Shown here piece by piece: positions 43,492 to 52,311 of a stretch of 64,000 nt of DNA. Within the stretch, counting starts at the first letter, position 1. Each line of letters starts with the position of its first letter. The translations under genes and the position numbers were made by a program. A model generated the notes under the pieces. That model was given only the letters and a program-made list of their open reading frames with translations. It searched no databases and was not told the DNA's origin. This stretch comes from Methylomagnum ishizawai (lineage in GTDB: Bacteria > Pseudomonadota > Gammaproteobacteria > Methylococcales > Methylococcaceae). Where the stretch lies: assembly GCF_900155475.1 (NCBI RefSeq), contig NZ_FXAM01000001.1:2467501-2531500 (forward strand), given 5' to 3'.

Positions 43492-46400
43492 CTATGGGGC
43501 AAGGCGCGTCCCGGCCCGGAGTTTCGCGCCGAAGCTGTCGGTATCGACCGGCTGGCCGAACAGGTAGCCTTGGAACAGTCCGCAGCCATGTTCCTTGAGG
43601 AACTCGAACTGCGCCAGGGTTTCCACGCCCTCGGCCACCACCTCCAGCGCCAGGCTCTGGCCCATGTTGATGATGGTGCGCACGATCACGGCGTCGTTGG
43701 CGTCGTGGTGCAGGTCCAGCACGAAGGAGCGGTCGATCTTGAGCTGGTCCAGCGGCAGCCTTTGCAGATAGGCCAGCGAAGAATAGCCGGTGCCGAAATC
43801 GTCCAGCGAGAAGCGCACGCCCGCGGCCCGGAGCCCCGCGAGGATGGGCACGATATCGTCCAGCTTGGAGATGAGCATCCCCTCGGTGATTTCCAGCTTG
43901 AGCCGGTGCGGCGAAATCCCGGCCCGTTCCGCCGCCGTGTGGATGATGCCGGGGAAGTCCGGCTGGCGGAATTGGCGCGGACTGATATTGATCGACAGGA
44001 AGAAATCGGGGGACAGCCAGTCGCGGGTTTCCCAGGCCCGGAGCAGGCCGCAGGCGGTTTCCAGCACCCAGGTGCCGATGTCGATGATGAGTCCGCTTTC
44101 CTCGGCCAGGGGGATGAAATCGCTAGGACCGATCCAGCCGCGGTCGGGATGCTCCCAGCGCAAGAGGATTTCCCCGCCCGCGATCCGGCCGGCGGCGTCC
44201 ACCACCGGCTGGCAGTGCAGGTGCAATTGGTCCAGGGTGCGGGCCTTGCGCAGTTCCGCCAGCAGCGCCACCCTGGCCTCCATCGCCGCCGCCATCGCCG
44301 GATCGAAGAAGCAGGCGGTGTTGCGTCCGGCGGCCTTGGCCTGGTACATGGCGGCGTCGGCGCGTTTGAGGAACGACTCGGGCCGTTCCTCGTTGCCCTT
44401 GAACAAGGCCACGCCAATGCTCAGGGTGACATGGTGTTCGTGCCCGGCCAACGTGTAGGGGTCGGCCATGGTGGCGATCACTTTGGATGCGACCTGTTCG
44501 GCGCGGGCGGCGGCGTCCAAGCCGTCATGGCCCAGCCGTTCCAGCACGATCACGAATTCGTCCCCGCCCAGCCGGGCCACGGTGTCCTCGGAGCGCACGG
44601 TGCGCGAGAGGATTTCGGCCACCTGGATCAGCAGGGCGTCGCCCACATCGTGCCCGGCGGTATCGTTGAGGACCTTGAAATTATCCAGGTCGATGAACAG
44701 CAGGGCGCCGTATTGTTCCAGCCGGGCCGAGGCCGCGAAAATCTGCTGTAGCCGGTCGTAGAGCAAGCGCCGGTTGGGCAGTCCGGTGAGGGTGTCGTAA
44801 TAGGCCAGCCGCCGCACTTGTTCCTCGGCTTGTTTTTGCCGGGACAGGTCGAGGTAGGCGCCGACGTAATGGGTGGTGTCGCCGTCGGTGTTCCTGACCG
44901 CGCTGATCGACAGCCATTCCGGGTATACCTCGCCGGATTTGCGCCGGTTCCACACTTCCCCTTGCCAGAAGCCGCGTTCGGCCAGTCCCTGCCACATCTC
45001 GCGGTAGAAGGCGGTATCGTGCCGCCCGGATTTCACCAGGTTGGAACGCTGCCCGACGATTTCCTCCAGGACGTAGCCGGTGCTTTCGCAATAGCGGCGG
45101 TTGGCGCGTTGGATCACGCCCTGGGCGTCGGTGATGATGATGGCCTCGTTGGCCTCGAAGGCGGAAGCCACCAGACGCAGTTCCAATTCGGCGCGTTTCA
45201 TGTCGCTGATATCGATGCAGCAGCCGACGAAGCCCAGGAACCGGCCCCGTTCGTCGCCGCGGGGCTGGGCGGTTTCGACCAGCCAGTGGTAGGTGCCGTC
45301 GTGGCGGCGCAGGCGGTATTCCATCCGGTAGGGCCGGGGCTGGGCGAGATGTTCGCGGTGGGCTGCGAGGCAGGCGTCCCGGTCTTCCGGGTAGAGCCCC
45401 GCCTGCCAACCATCGCCCGCCTCCGCCTCCAGGGGGCGGCCGCGGAATTCCAGCCAGCCCCGGTTGAAATAATCGCGCCGGCCTTGGGCGTCGGTGGTCC
45501 AGATCATCACCGGGGCGGCGTCGCTCAATTCCCGGAACCGCGCCTCGCTTTCGCGCAAGGCCCGCTCCGCCGCCTTGCGCTCGGACACGTCGCGCGAGGC
45601 GCAGAACAACAGCCAGCGCTCGCCCATCTGGATCGCGGTGGCGCTGACCTCGACCTCGAACAGGCTGCCGTCCTTGCGCCGGTGCTGGGTGTCGAACACG
45701 GCGGGCTGGCATAGCAATTGGCGGAGCTTTTCCATCAGTTCCGGGCGGGTCCACCGCGCATCCCATTGGGAGACGTGCATGCCTTTCAACTCGCCCCGGC
45801 TATAGCCCAGCATCCGGCAGAAGGCATCGCTCATCAGCACCAATTGGCCCTGCTCGCTGAGGACGTGGATGCCGTCGCTGGCGGTTTTCAGCAATAGGGA
45901 ATTGCGTAGGTTCTCGACATAGAAGGCCCGTTCCAGGCGCTTGCGGATGCGGAGGTCGCGCACGATGGCACAGCCGTATTCCCGCTCGGCATGGACCACC
46001 AGGCTATAGGCCATCTCGACCGGGATGGGGTGGCCTTCCCTGGGCCGCTGCTCGGTTTCCACCCGGATATGACTGTGGCGGCGCAGGTAGTCCCAATGGC
46101 GTTGCCAGCGCTCCTCGGAAAAATGGGTGTCGATATCGGCGAGGTGCAGGGTCTTGAGTTTTTCCAGGTCGTAGCCCAGCATCCGCGCCGCGCCCAGGTT
46201 GGCATCCAGCAGGCGGCCCTGGGCGTCCATCCACAGGATGGGTTCCAGGGATTGCTCGATGCAGGCCCGTTGGAAATCGAAGGGGGGCGGGGGATCGTCG
46301 GGGTCGGAGCCGGTGCCGTCCCGCGGCGGCTCCGTTGGGGATTTGCCGCGCCTTAGCCCCATCGTGGCCATGAGGGCGACCGCGCTCCCGGCCAGCCCGA

Positions 46401-46509
46401 AAGGCTCTTGGGCCGGCTTGGCGACCAGGAACGCGCAGGGCAGGGCGAGCGCGGCCAGCAGCAGGGCCGGCTTCCAGTGGGGGCGGGTGGCGGGGTTGGA
46501 GTTTTTCAC
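43492..46509 (-). CDS. Membrane-anchored PAS(x4)-GGDEF-EAL protein
   Basis: 1005 residues from a GTG at 46509 that overlaps the TGA of the upstream gene (GTGA). An N-terminal hydrophobic region (about 12-45) is followed by four PAS domains (about 85-195, 205-320, 325-450, 455-565), a GGDEF domain with intact LGGDEFVIVL, and an EAL domain with EILLRW in place of EAL but DDFGTGYSS, KIDRSF and AEGVE intact. It can plausibly make or hydrolyse cyclic-di-GMP; the balance cannot be judged from sequence. It is co-translated with the degenerate GGDEF protein upstream. Confidence 0.92.
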   Translation of the reverse strand: MKNSNPATRPHWKPALLLAALALPCAFLVAKPAQEPFGLAGSAVALMATMGLRRGKSPTEPPRDGTGSDPDDPPPPFDFQRACIEQSLEPILWMDAQGRLLDANLGAARMLGYDLEKLKTLHLADIDTHFSEERWQRHWDYLRRHSHIRVETEQRPREGHPIPVEMAYSLVVHAEREYGCAIVRDLRIRKRLERAFYVENLRNSLLLKTASDGIHVLSEQGQLVLMSDAFCRMLGYSRGELKGMHVSQWDARWTRPELMEKLRQLLCQPAVFDTQHRRKDGSLFEVEVSATAIQMGERWLLFCASRDVSERKAAERALRESEARFRELSDAAPVMIWTTDAQGRRDYFNRGWLEFRGRPLEAEAGDGWQAGLYPEDRDACLAAHREHLAQPRPYRMEYRLRRHDGTYHWLVETAQPRGDERGRFLGFVGCCIDISDMKRAELELRLVASAFEANEAIIITDAQGVIQRANRRYCESTGYVLEEIVGQRSNLVKSGRHDTAFYREMWQGLAERGFWQGEVWNRRKSGEVYPEWLSISAVRNTDGDTTHYVGAYLDLSRQKQAEEQVRRLAYYDTLTGLPNRRLLYDRLQQIFAASARLEQYGALLFIDLDNFKVLNDTAGHDVGDALLIQVAEILSRTVRSEDTVARLGGDEFVIVLERLGHDGLDAAARAEQVASKVIATMADPYTLAGHEHHVTLSIGVALFKGNEERPESFLKRADAAMYQAKAAGRNTACFFDPAMAAAMEARVALLAELRKARTLDQLHLHCQPVVDAAGRIAGGEILLRWEHPDRGWIGPSDFIPLAEESGLIIDIGTWVLETACGLLRAWETRDWLSPDFFLSINISPRQFRQPDFPGIIHTAAERAGISPHRLKLEITEGMLISKLDDIVPILAGLRAAGVRFSLDDFGTGYSSLAYLQRLPLDQLKIDRSFVLDLHHDANDAVIVRTIINMGQSLALEVVAEGVETLAQFEFLKEHGCGLFQGYLFGQPVDTDSFGAKLRAGTRLAP

Positions 46510-47366
46510 CGGGTGGGTCGTGCCAAGAGGGTTTCCATCAGCGCGGCCTCGGCGGCGGCATGGACCAGGTCTTCGCAACCCGCCTCGTGGTCCGTCAGTT
46601 CGGCGACGCCCATGGAGATGCCGGGCGCGGCATCGGCCTGGAACCGGGCGGTTTCCAGGGCGCGTCCGATGCGGGTGGCGACGCCGCGGCCTTCCTCCAG
46701 CCAGGTGTCGGGCATGACGAGGCAGAATTCGTCGCGGCTATAGCGGGCCAGCCAATCGGTGACGCGGATGTTGGCGAACACGATCCGGCCGAAATGGGCG
46801 ATCCATTGCCGGACCACGGCCTCGCCCTCGGTCTTGGCGAGAATGTCGAGCCGGGTCAGGTTGATCCAGGCCAGGGTCAGCGAGCGGCAATGTTTGCGGG
46901 CGCTGTCGAATTCCCTGGGGAGCCGGGCGTCCAGATAGCCCCGGTTATGGATTTGTTTATGCTGGACCGGACCCAGGGTGGTATCCAGGCCGCCGCCGAA
47001 TCCCAGCCGCAGTCCGGTCAATACCCGTTGTAGGCGGTGGCCCAATTGCGCCGCCAAAACCCCGGCGCGGCAAATATCCAATTCGGGCGGAAAACCCCAG
47101 GCCAATAACTGGGTTTCCTCCGCTTCCGAGTCCACGACGACCAGGCCCGGCTTGGCCAGGCGCTCCAAGGCGTGGGCCAGGCCGTCCAGGCTTCCCAGGG
47201 CCGCCGTATGCAAAACCAGCAGTTCGGCGGGGTTTTCATAGGGCTCGGCGGGCACATAGGGAATCGGGACCAAGCCCGTGGGGACCAGGATGCGTTGTGC
47301 GTCGGCCAGGGAAAGGCAGGCTTCCGGGACGCACCAAGCCAGGGCGGTCGGATGGGGGGTATCCAT
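46506..47366 (-). CDS. Degenerate GGDEF-domain protein
   Basis: 286 residues from the ATG at 47366. The first half (about 1-125) resembles a receiver-like alpha/beta fold without its acidic pocket. The second half (about 135-280) resembles a GGDEF domain (SARKHCRSLTLAWINLTRLDILAKTEGEAVVRQW, then ISMGVAEL), but the signature is YSRDEFCLVMP. RDEF replaces GDEF, so cyclase activity is doubtful. It may bind GTP or partner the large GGDEF-EAL protein, whose start overlaps its stop. A near-consensus promoter lies directly upstream. Confidence 0.75.
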   Translation of the reverse strand: MDTPHPTALAWCVPEACLSLADAQRILVPTGLVPIPYVPAEPYENPAELLVLHTAALGSLDGLAHALERLAKPGLVVVDSEAEETQLLAWGFPPELDICRAGVLAAQLGHRLQRVLTGLRLGFGGGLDTTLGPVQHKQIHNRGYLDARLPREFDSARKHCRSLTLAWINLTRLDILAKTEGEAVVRQWIAHFGRIVFANIRVTDWLARYSRDEFCLVMPDTWLEEGRGVATRIGRALETARFQADAAPGISMGVAELTDHEAGCEDLVHAAAEAALMETLLARPTR

Positions 47367-47701
47367 GGTTGGGGGTTTCCTTGGGGGGATGGGGTAATGG
47401 GAAAAGATTCTAGTCGGCGCGACGGGGATGTCAAAGCCGGGTGTAAGGGTGGGAATCCTAAGGTTTGCCCGGCCCCGGTTGGGGGGCGGCGGTCGGCGCG
47501 TTCCAGGGCGCGGCGGGGCGATTTTTTTGGGCGGTGGAGGGGCGCGAATCGCCGGTCCAACGGTCGAATCCGCTAGGGCCGTAGCCATCGCTATCCGGCC
47601 GGGGCGAGGCTTCGGCATGATCGGGACCAGCCCCCTGATATTCCCACGGCAGCCGCGGCGATGGCCTTGCCGGGGTTCCCTCCACTCCACAGGTATTCGC
47701 C
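47367..47701. other. Divergent spacer upstream of the degenerate GGDEF gene
   Basis: 335 bp. It holds the minus-strand promoter listed separately. The rest is GC-rich without a recognisable gene; frames crossing it extend neighbouring genes without coding character. Confidence 0.5.
47407..47434 (-). promoter_or_regulatory. Near-consensus sigma-70 promoter of the GGDEF pair
   Basis: On the minus strand TTGACA (47434-47429) is followed by 16 bp and TAGAAT (47412-47407), matching 6 of 6 and 5 of 6 consensus bases. The predicted start near 47400 leaves about 34 nt before the ATG. Confidence 0.75.
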
Positions 47702-47917
47702 ATGAACACATCCATCGACCGGTTGGCCCATAGGTTCCACGGCAGCATCGACGAGAAGGCGGGTTCCGTGGTGGTTTGCTTCCGCGATCCGGGCGCGGCG
47801 CGGGAATGCGCCCGTGCGATCGAGTCCTCGACCCAGCGCAAGGTCGCGCTGTGCGGCTGCCGGATCGTCATCGAGGGCGACGGCTTCCTGGAACAATTGC
47901 GGCAGGCGGGCCTGTAG
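47702..47917 (+). CDS. 71-residue orphan protein, unknown function
   Basis: Small cytoplasmic protein with the pattern GSVVVCFRDPGAARECARAIESSTQRKVALCGCRIVIEGDGFLEQLRQAGL, which reads as an alternating strand-helix-strand fold with three Cys. No family was recognised and the ribosome site is weak (AGG at about -12). It is the only plus-strand gene between the two signalling blocks and is convergent with the REC-HD-GYP gene. The balanced composition and compact fold pattern favour a real gene. Confidence 0.5.
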   Translation: MNTSIDRLAHRFHGSIDEKAGSVVVCFRDPGAARECARAIESSTQRKVALCGCRIVIEGDGFLEQLRQAGL

Positions 47918-47929
47918 CCGACGCGGCGG

Positions 47930-49048
47930 TCACGGTGGCGCGGGTTCCGGCGGAGGATCGGCGTAGAGTTCGGCGATAGCCCGGAACTCGTCCTCTAATG
48001 ACAGGAAAGCATCCACCACGGCGGGGTCGAAATGGCTGCCCCGACCGGCCACGATGATGGCCTTGGCCTCCGCGTGGGGCATCCCCGCCTTGTAGACCCG
48101 GCGGCTGATCAAGGCGTCGTAGACATCGGCCAGCGCCATCAGGCGGGCCGAGACCGGGATGGCCTCGCCGCTCAAGCCCTCCGGGTAGCCGCTGCCGTCC
48201 CATTTTTCCTGGTGGCTGTAGGCGATTTCCTTGGCGTAGCGCAGGAAGGGGATTTCCACGCCCAGCGCGAGTTCGGCCTGGGCGATGGCGTCGCGGCCCA
48301 GGGTGGTGTGGGTCTTCATGATCTCGAATTCCTCCGGCTCGAACCTGCCCGGTTTGAGCAGGATGCGGTCGGGGATGCCGACCTTGCCGATATCGTGCAG
48401 GGGGGCGGATTTGAACAGCAGGTGGATGACCTTGTCGTCGTCGAGGGCGGGGGCGAAGCGGGGATGGACGCGGAGTTGTTCCGCCAAGGCTTTCACATAG
48501 TGCTGGGTGCGGCGGATGTGGTTGCCGGTTTCGTTATCGCGGGTCTCGGCCAGCGAGGCCAGGATTTGGACGGTGACATCCTGGATGGTTTCCACTTCCT
48601 GGATGCGCCGTTTCACCTCCTGTTCCAGGAATTCGTTCTGGTCCCGCAGGAAATCCCGCACCTGCTTCAAGGCCAGATGGGTCTTGACCCGCGCCAGCAC
48701 GATGGGCGGGCTGATGGGCTTGGCGATATAGTCCACCGCGCCCAGTTCCAGCCCGTGGGCCTCGTCCTCGGCCCCGTCCTTGGCGGTGAGGAAGATGACG
48801 GGGATGTCCGCCGTGGCGGGGTCGGCCTTGAGTTGGCGGCAGACTTCGTAGCCGTCTATCTCCGGCATCATGATATCGAGCAGGATCAACTCGGGAGGGG
48901 GCTGCGAGCGGGCGATCCGCAGTGCCCGGTCGCCGCGGTTGGCGACCTTGACCTTGTAATGGGCTTCGAGGATGCCGCCCATCAGGCTGAGATTGTCCGG
49001 GGTGTCGTCGACGACCAAGAGGGTGGATTGGGGGGGTGGCTTCGACAT
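47930..49048 (-). CDS. Response regulator REC-HD-GYP, probable cyclic-di-GMP phosphodiesterase
   Basis: 372 residues from the ATG at 49048. The REC domain (1-125; VVDD, ELILLDIMMPEIDG, TAK, AKPI) and a short coiled coil (DFLRDQNEFLEQEVKRRIQEVE) precede the HD-GYP domain (about 160-350) with SAPLHDIGKVGIPD, HTTLG, YSHQEKWDGSGYPEGLSG and ADVYDAL. All metal ligands and the GYP motif are present, so it should hydrolyse cyclic-di-GMP when phosphorylated. No kinase gene is adjacent. A weak promoter lies about 65 bp upstream. Confidence 0.93.
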   Translation of the reverse strand: MSKPPPQSTLLVVDDTPDNLSLMGGILEAHYKVKVANRGDRALRIARSQPPPELILLDIMMPEIDGYEVCRQLKADPATADIPVIFLTAKDGAEDEAHGLELGAVDYIAKPISPPIVLARVKTHLALKQVRDFLRDQNEFLEQEVKRRIQEVETIQDVTVQILASLAETRDNETGNHIRRTQHYVKALAEQLRVHPRFAPALDDDKVIHLLFKSAPLHDIGKVGIPDRILLKPGRFEPEEFEIMKTHTTLGRDAIAQAELALGVEIPFLRYAKEIAYSHQEKWDGSGYPEGLSGEAIPVSARLMALADVYDALISRRVYKAGMPHAEAKAIIVAGRGSHFDPAVVDAFLSLEDEFRAIAELYADPPPEPAPP

Positions 49049-49112
49049 GGGGATGGGTTCGGGGCTGGCGTGCTTGAAGGGGGCTGGTATCCGGGCGGGC
49101 ACGGAGGCCGGG

Positions 49113-49141
49113 TCTATAGTAGTTTAGTCGGTGGCGGGAAA
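49113..49141 (-). promoter_or_regulatory. Weak promoter for the REC-HD-GYP gene
   Basis: TTTCCC (49141-49136) and TATAGA (49118-49113) on the minus strand are 17 bp apart. The -35 match is poor. Confidence 0.3.
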
Positions 49142-49194
49142 TAATCGAGGCGGGGTTACTACCGGGCGGATGGGCCCGCCTGGACCGGGGTCCG

Positions 49195-52100
49195 CTAAAT
49201 CCCCTCCCATTCCCCGCGCCCGTTGTCCGCCACCGGCAACCGCGGCACGAACAGCCGGTACAACACCGGCACCAACAGCAAGGTCATCACCGTGGCGCTG
49301 AACAAGCCCCACACGATCACCGTCGCCAAGGGCCGCTGCACATCCGAACCCAGCCCGGTCGCCAAGGACGCGGGCACCAGCCCCAGGATCGCCACCAGCG
49401 AGGCGATCAGGATGGGCCTAAGGCACCGGACCGACCCGCGCAGGATGGATTCTTCCAAAGCCGTGCCCTGGAGCCGCAAATCGGTGATGGTGCGCACGAT
49501 CAACACCCCGTTCATGATCGACACCCCGAACACGGCGGCGAAACCCACCCCCGACGAAACATTGAGGTTCATGCCCCGGAGGTGCAGGGCGACGGCCCCG
49601 CCCACGAAGGCGAAGGGAATCGCCAGCAGCAGGATCAACGCCGCCCGCTGCGAGGCGAACATGGCGAGCAGCAGCACATAGATCACTGCGATGGTGACCG
49701 GGACCAGCAGCGCGAAATGCCCGCCCGCCCGCTTGAGGTTCTCGAACATGCCGAGCCAGGTGGCGCGGTAGCCCGGCGGCACCTGGATTTGCCCCTCGAA
49801 CCTGTGCTGTGCCTCGGCCACGAAACCGCCCTGGTCGCGGCCCACGATATCGCTGCGCACGGTCAGGCGGCGGCGGCCATCGGCGCGGGCGATCATGGTT
49901 TGCCCATCGACGATATCGATGCGGGCGACCTGGGCCAAGGGAATCGGGATGCCGTCGGCGTTGTAGACCGGCAAGCGCCCGAGCGCCTGGGGCGAACGCA
50001 GGTATTCCGGGGCGAAGCGCGACACGATATCGAAGCGGCGCTCGCCCTCGAACAAGCTGCCGATGGGCGCGCCACCGATGGCGGTATCGACCAAGCGGGT
50101 CACGTCCTCGATGCGGACGTTGTAGCGGGCGCAGAGGGAGCGGTCGGGCTGGATCACCAATTGCGGCTGCGGGCCTTCCTGCTCGATGTTCACGTCCACC
50201 GCGCCGGGTACTTGTTTCAGCAGGATTTCCGCCCGCCGCGCCAGGTCCAGCAGCACGTCGGAATCGGCACCCGAGAATTCAATCGCCATATTGGCCGAGG
50301 TGCCGTTGGTGTCCTCGGTCACGCTGTCGATGATGGGCTGGGTGAAATTGAAACGGGTGGTGGGGAATTCGGCGCGGAACCGCGCCCCCAGCGCCGCCAC
50401 CAATTCCTGCTTGCGCTGGAATTGGGTCCAGCTGTCGCTGGGTTTCGGGCCCACCATCATTTCGATGCGGCTGGGCGGATAGGGGTCGGTGCCGCTGTCG
50501 TTGCGGCCGGTCTGGGCGGCGGCGAATTCGATATCGGGGAACTCCAGGGCGATTTCCCTAAGGCGCTGGCCGAAATGCGCGGTCATTTGCAGCGAAGTGC
50601 CTTCCGGGAAATTGGCGCGGACCCAGACCACGCCCTCGTCCATATAGGGCAGGAATTCGGTGCCGAGGCGCGGCACGATGGTCGCCAGCACGGCCACGAG
50701 CAACACCCCGGCCCCGGCCACGGTCGGCCAGCGCTGGCGTAGCAGGAAGCCCAGCAACGCGGCATAACGCCCGGACAGCCAATGCAGCGCCGGGTTTTCC
50801 CATTCCCGGAACCCTTTGCGGAACAGGAAGGCCGACAGCACCGGCACCGCCAGCAAGGCGAACAACGCGGCCCCGGCCAAGGCGAACACCAGGGTCAGGG
50901 CCATGGGCCGGAACAGCAGCCCCTCGATCCGGGTCAGGGTCAACAGCGGCAGGAAGGCACCGACGATCATCAGGATCGAGAAGAACACCGGGCGTTCCAC
51001 ATCCAGCGCGGCGGCCAGCACCGTGTGCGGCACGCTGGCGCGTTCGGTTTCGGGTTGGTGTTCCCGGAGGTCCAGGCGGCGGGCGATGCTTTCGCACATG
51101 ATGACCGCGCCATCGACGATGATGCCGAAATCGATGGCCCCGATGGACAGGAGGCCGATGGGAATCCCGGCGAGATACATCATCACCAGGGCGAACAGCA
51201 GCGAGAACGGGATGGTCAAGGCCACCAGCAAGGCCAGGGACGGGCGGCCGAAGAAAGCCAGCAGCACCAACAGTACCAAGCCAATCCCCAGGCCCACGCT
51301 ATGGCCGACCGTGTGCAGCGTGCTGTCGATGAGATGGCTGCGGTCGTAATAGGGCGCGACCTTGGCCCCTTCCGGCAAGCCTTCCCCGTTGAGTTCGGCG
51401 ATGGCGGTTTCCACCCGCGCCAGCACTTCCGACGGGTTCTCGCCCTTGCGCAATAGCACGATGCCTTCGACCGCCTCGTCGGTGCGGTCCTTGCTGAAGA
51501 TACCGGCGGGCACCTTGGCGTCCAGCCGCACCTCGGCCACATCGCGCACATAGATGGGCGTGCCGCCGATGGACTTGATGAAGATCGAGCCGATTTCGTC
51601 CTCGTCCTGCAACGCGCCCCGGCCCCGGATCACGAAGGACATGCTGCCCCGCGACAACACGCTGCCGCCCGCGCTCTGGTTGTTGGTCTGGATGGCGTCC
51701 ACCACGTCGTTGACCGAAAGCCCGTAGCGCTGCAACTGCGCCGGATTCAGCAAAACCCCGTGCTGCTTGGCATAGCCGCCGAAATTGGCGACTTCCGCCA
51801 CCCCCGCCGCCCGTAGCAGGCGCGGAATCACCACCCAATCGTTGAGGGTGCGCAGTTCCATCAGGTCGAAGCGGCCATCCGACACCAGTTCGTAGCGCAG
51901 CACCTCGCCATAGGCGGTCGCCAGCGGTCCCATCTCGGCGTCGGCCCCGTCGGGCAAGTCGAGGCTGGAGAGCTTTTCCTGTACCCGTTGCCGCGCCCAA
52001 TAGCTCTCGGTGCCTTCCTCGAAAATCATCTGCACCACCGACAGCCCGAAGATGGTGCGCGAGCGGATGGTTTCCACCTTGGGCACGTTGCGCATGGCGA

Positions 52101-52311
52101 TCTCGACCGGGAGGGTGACTTGGCGCTCGACCTCCTCCGGGGCGCGGCCCGGATAGGTGGTGATGACCTGGACCATCTGGGCCGAGATATCCGGGTAGGC
52201 GTCGATCTTCATCTGGGTGAAGGTCCAAACGCCCAGCAGGGACAGGGCCACCACGCCGATCAGGACGATCCAGCGGTAGCGCAGCGCGGCGCGGATCAGG
52301 AAGGGAATCAT
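49195..52311 (-). CDS. czcA: Heavy-metal efflux RND pump, CzcA family
   Basis: 1038 residues from the ATG at 52311. The twelve-segment RND layout is present. The segment-4 motif, IGAIDFGIIVDGAVIM, carries the DFG...D pattern of HME-type pumps of the Zn/Co/Cd group rather than the copper/silver CusA pattern. N-terminal features (KIDAYPDISAQMVQVITTYPGRAPEEVERQVTLPVE) and GTEFLPYMDEG in the pore domain are typical. It exports divalent metals through a tripartite system with the adaptor and outer-membrane protein encoded just upstream, each gene overlapping the next by 4 bp. Exact metal specificity is inferred. Confidence 0.93.
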   Translation of the reverse strand: MIPFLIRAALRYRWIVLIGVVALSLLGVWTFTQMKIDAYPDISAQMVQVITTYPGRAPEEVERQVTLPVEIAMRNVPKVETIRSRTIFGLSVVQMIFEEGTESYWARQRVQEKLSSLDLPDGADAEMGPLATAYGEVLRYELVSDGRFDLMELRTLNDWVVIPRLLRAAGVAEVANFGGYAKQHGVLLNPAQLQRYGLSVNDVVDAIQTNNQSAGGSVLSRGSMSFVIRGRGALQDEDEIGSIFIKSIGGTPIYVRDVAEVRLDAKVPAGIFSKDRTDEAVEGIVLLRKGENPSEVLARVETAIAELNGEGLPEGAKVAPYYDRSHLIDSTLHTVGHSVGLGIGLVLLVLLAFFGRPSLALLVALTIPFSLLFALVMMYLAGIPIGLLSIGAIDFGIIVDGAVIMCESIARRLDLREHQPETERASVPHTVLAAALDVERPVFFSILMIVGAFLPLLTLTRIEGLLFRPMALTLVFALAGAALFALLAVPVLSAFLFRKGFREWENPALHWLSGRYAALLGFLLRQRWPTVAGAGVLLVAVLATIVPRLGTEFLPYMDEGVVWVRANFPEGTSLQMTAHFGQRLREIALEFPDIEFAAAQTGRNDSGTDPYPPSRIEMMVGPKPSDSWTQFQRKQELVAALGARFRAEFPTTRFNFTQPIIDSVTEDTNGTSANMAIEFSGADSDVLLDLARRAEILLKQVPGAVDVNIEQEGPQPQLVIQPDRSLCARYNVRIEDVTRLVDTAIGGAPIGSLFEGERRFDIVSRFAPEYLRSPQALGRLPVYNADGIPIPLAQVARIDIVDGQTMIARADGRRRLTVRSDIVGRDQGGFVAEAQHRFEGQIQVPPGYRATWLGMFENLKRAGGHFALLVPVTIAVIYVLLLAMFASQRAALILLLAIPFAFVGGAVALHLRGMNLNVSSGVGFAAVFGVSIMNGVLIVRTITDLRLQGTALEESILRGSVRCLRPILIASLVAILGLVPASLATGLGSDVQRPLATVIVWGLFSATVMTLLLVPVLYRLFVPRLPVADNGRGEWEGI

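Noticed and set aside
46506-47711. Longer 401-residue start for the degenerate GGDEF gene
   Set aside because: The extra N-terminus is Pro/Arg-rich and lies upstream of the near-consensus promoter at 47407-47434; 47366 fits transcript and fold.
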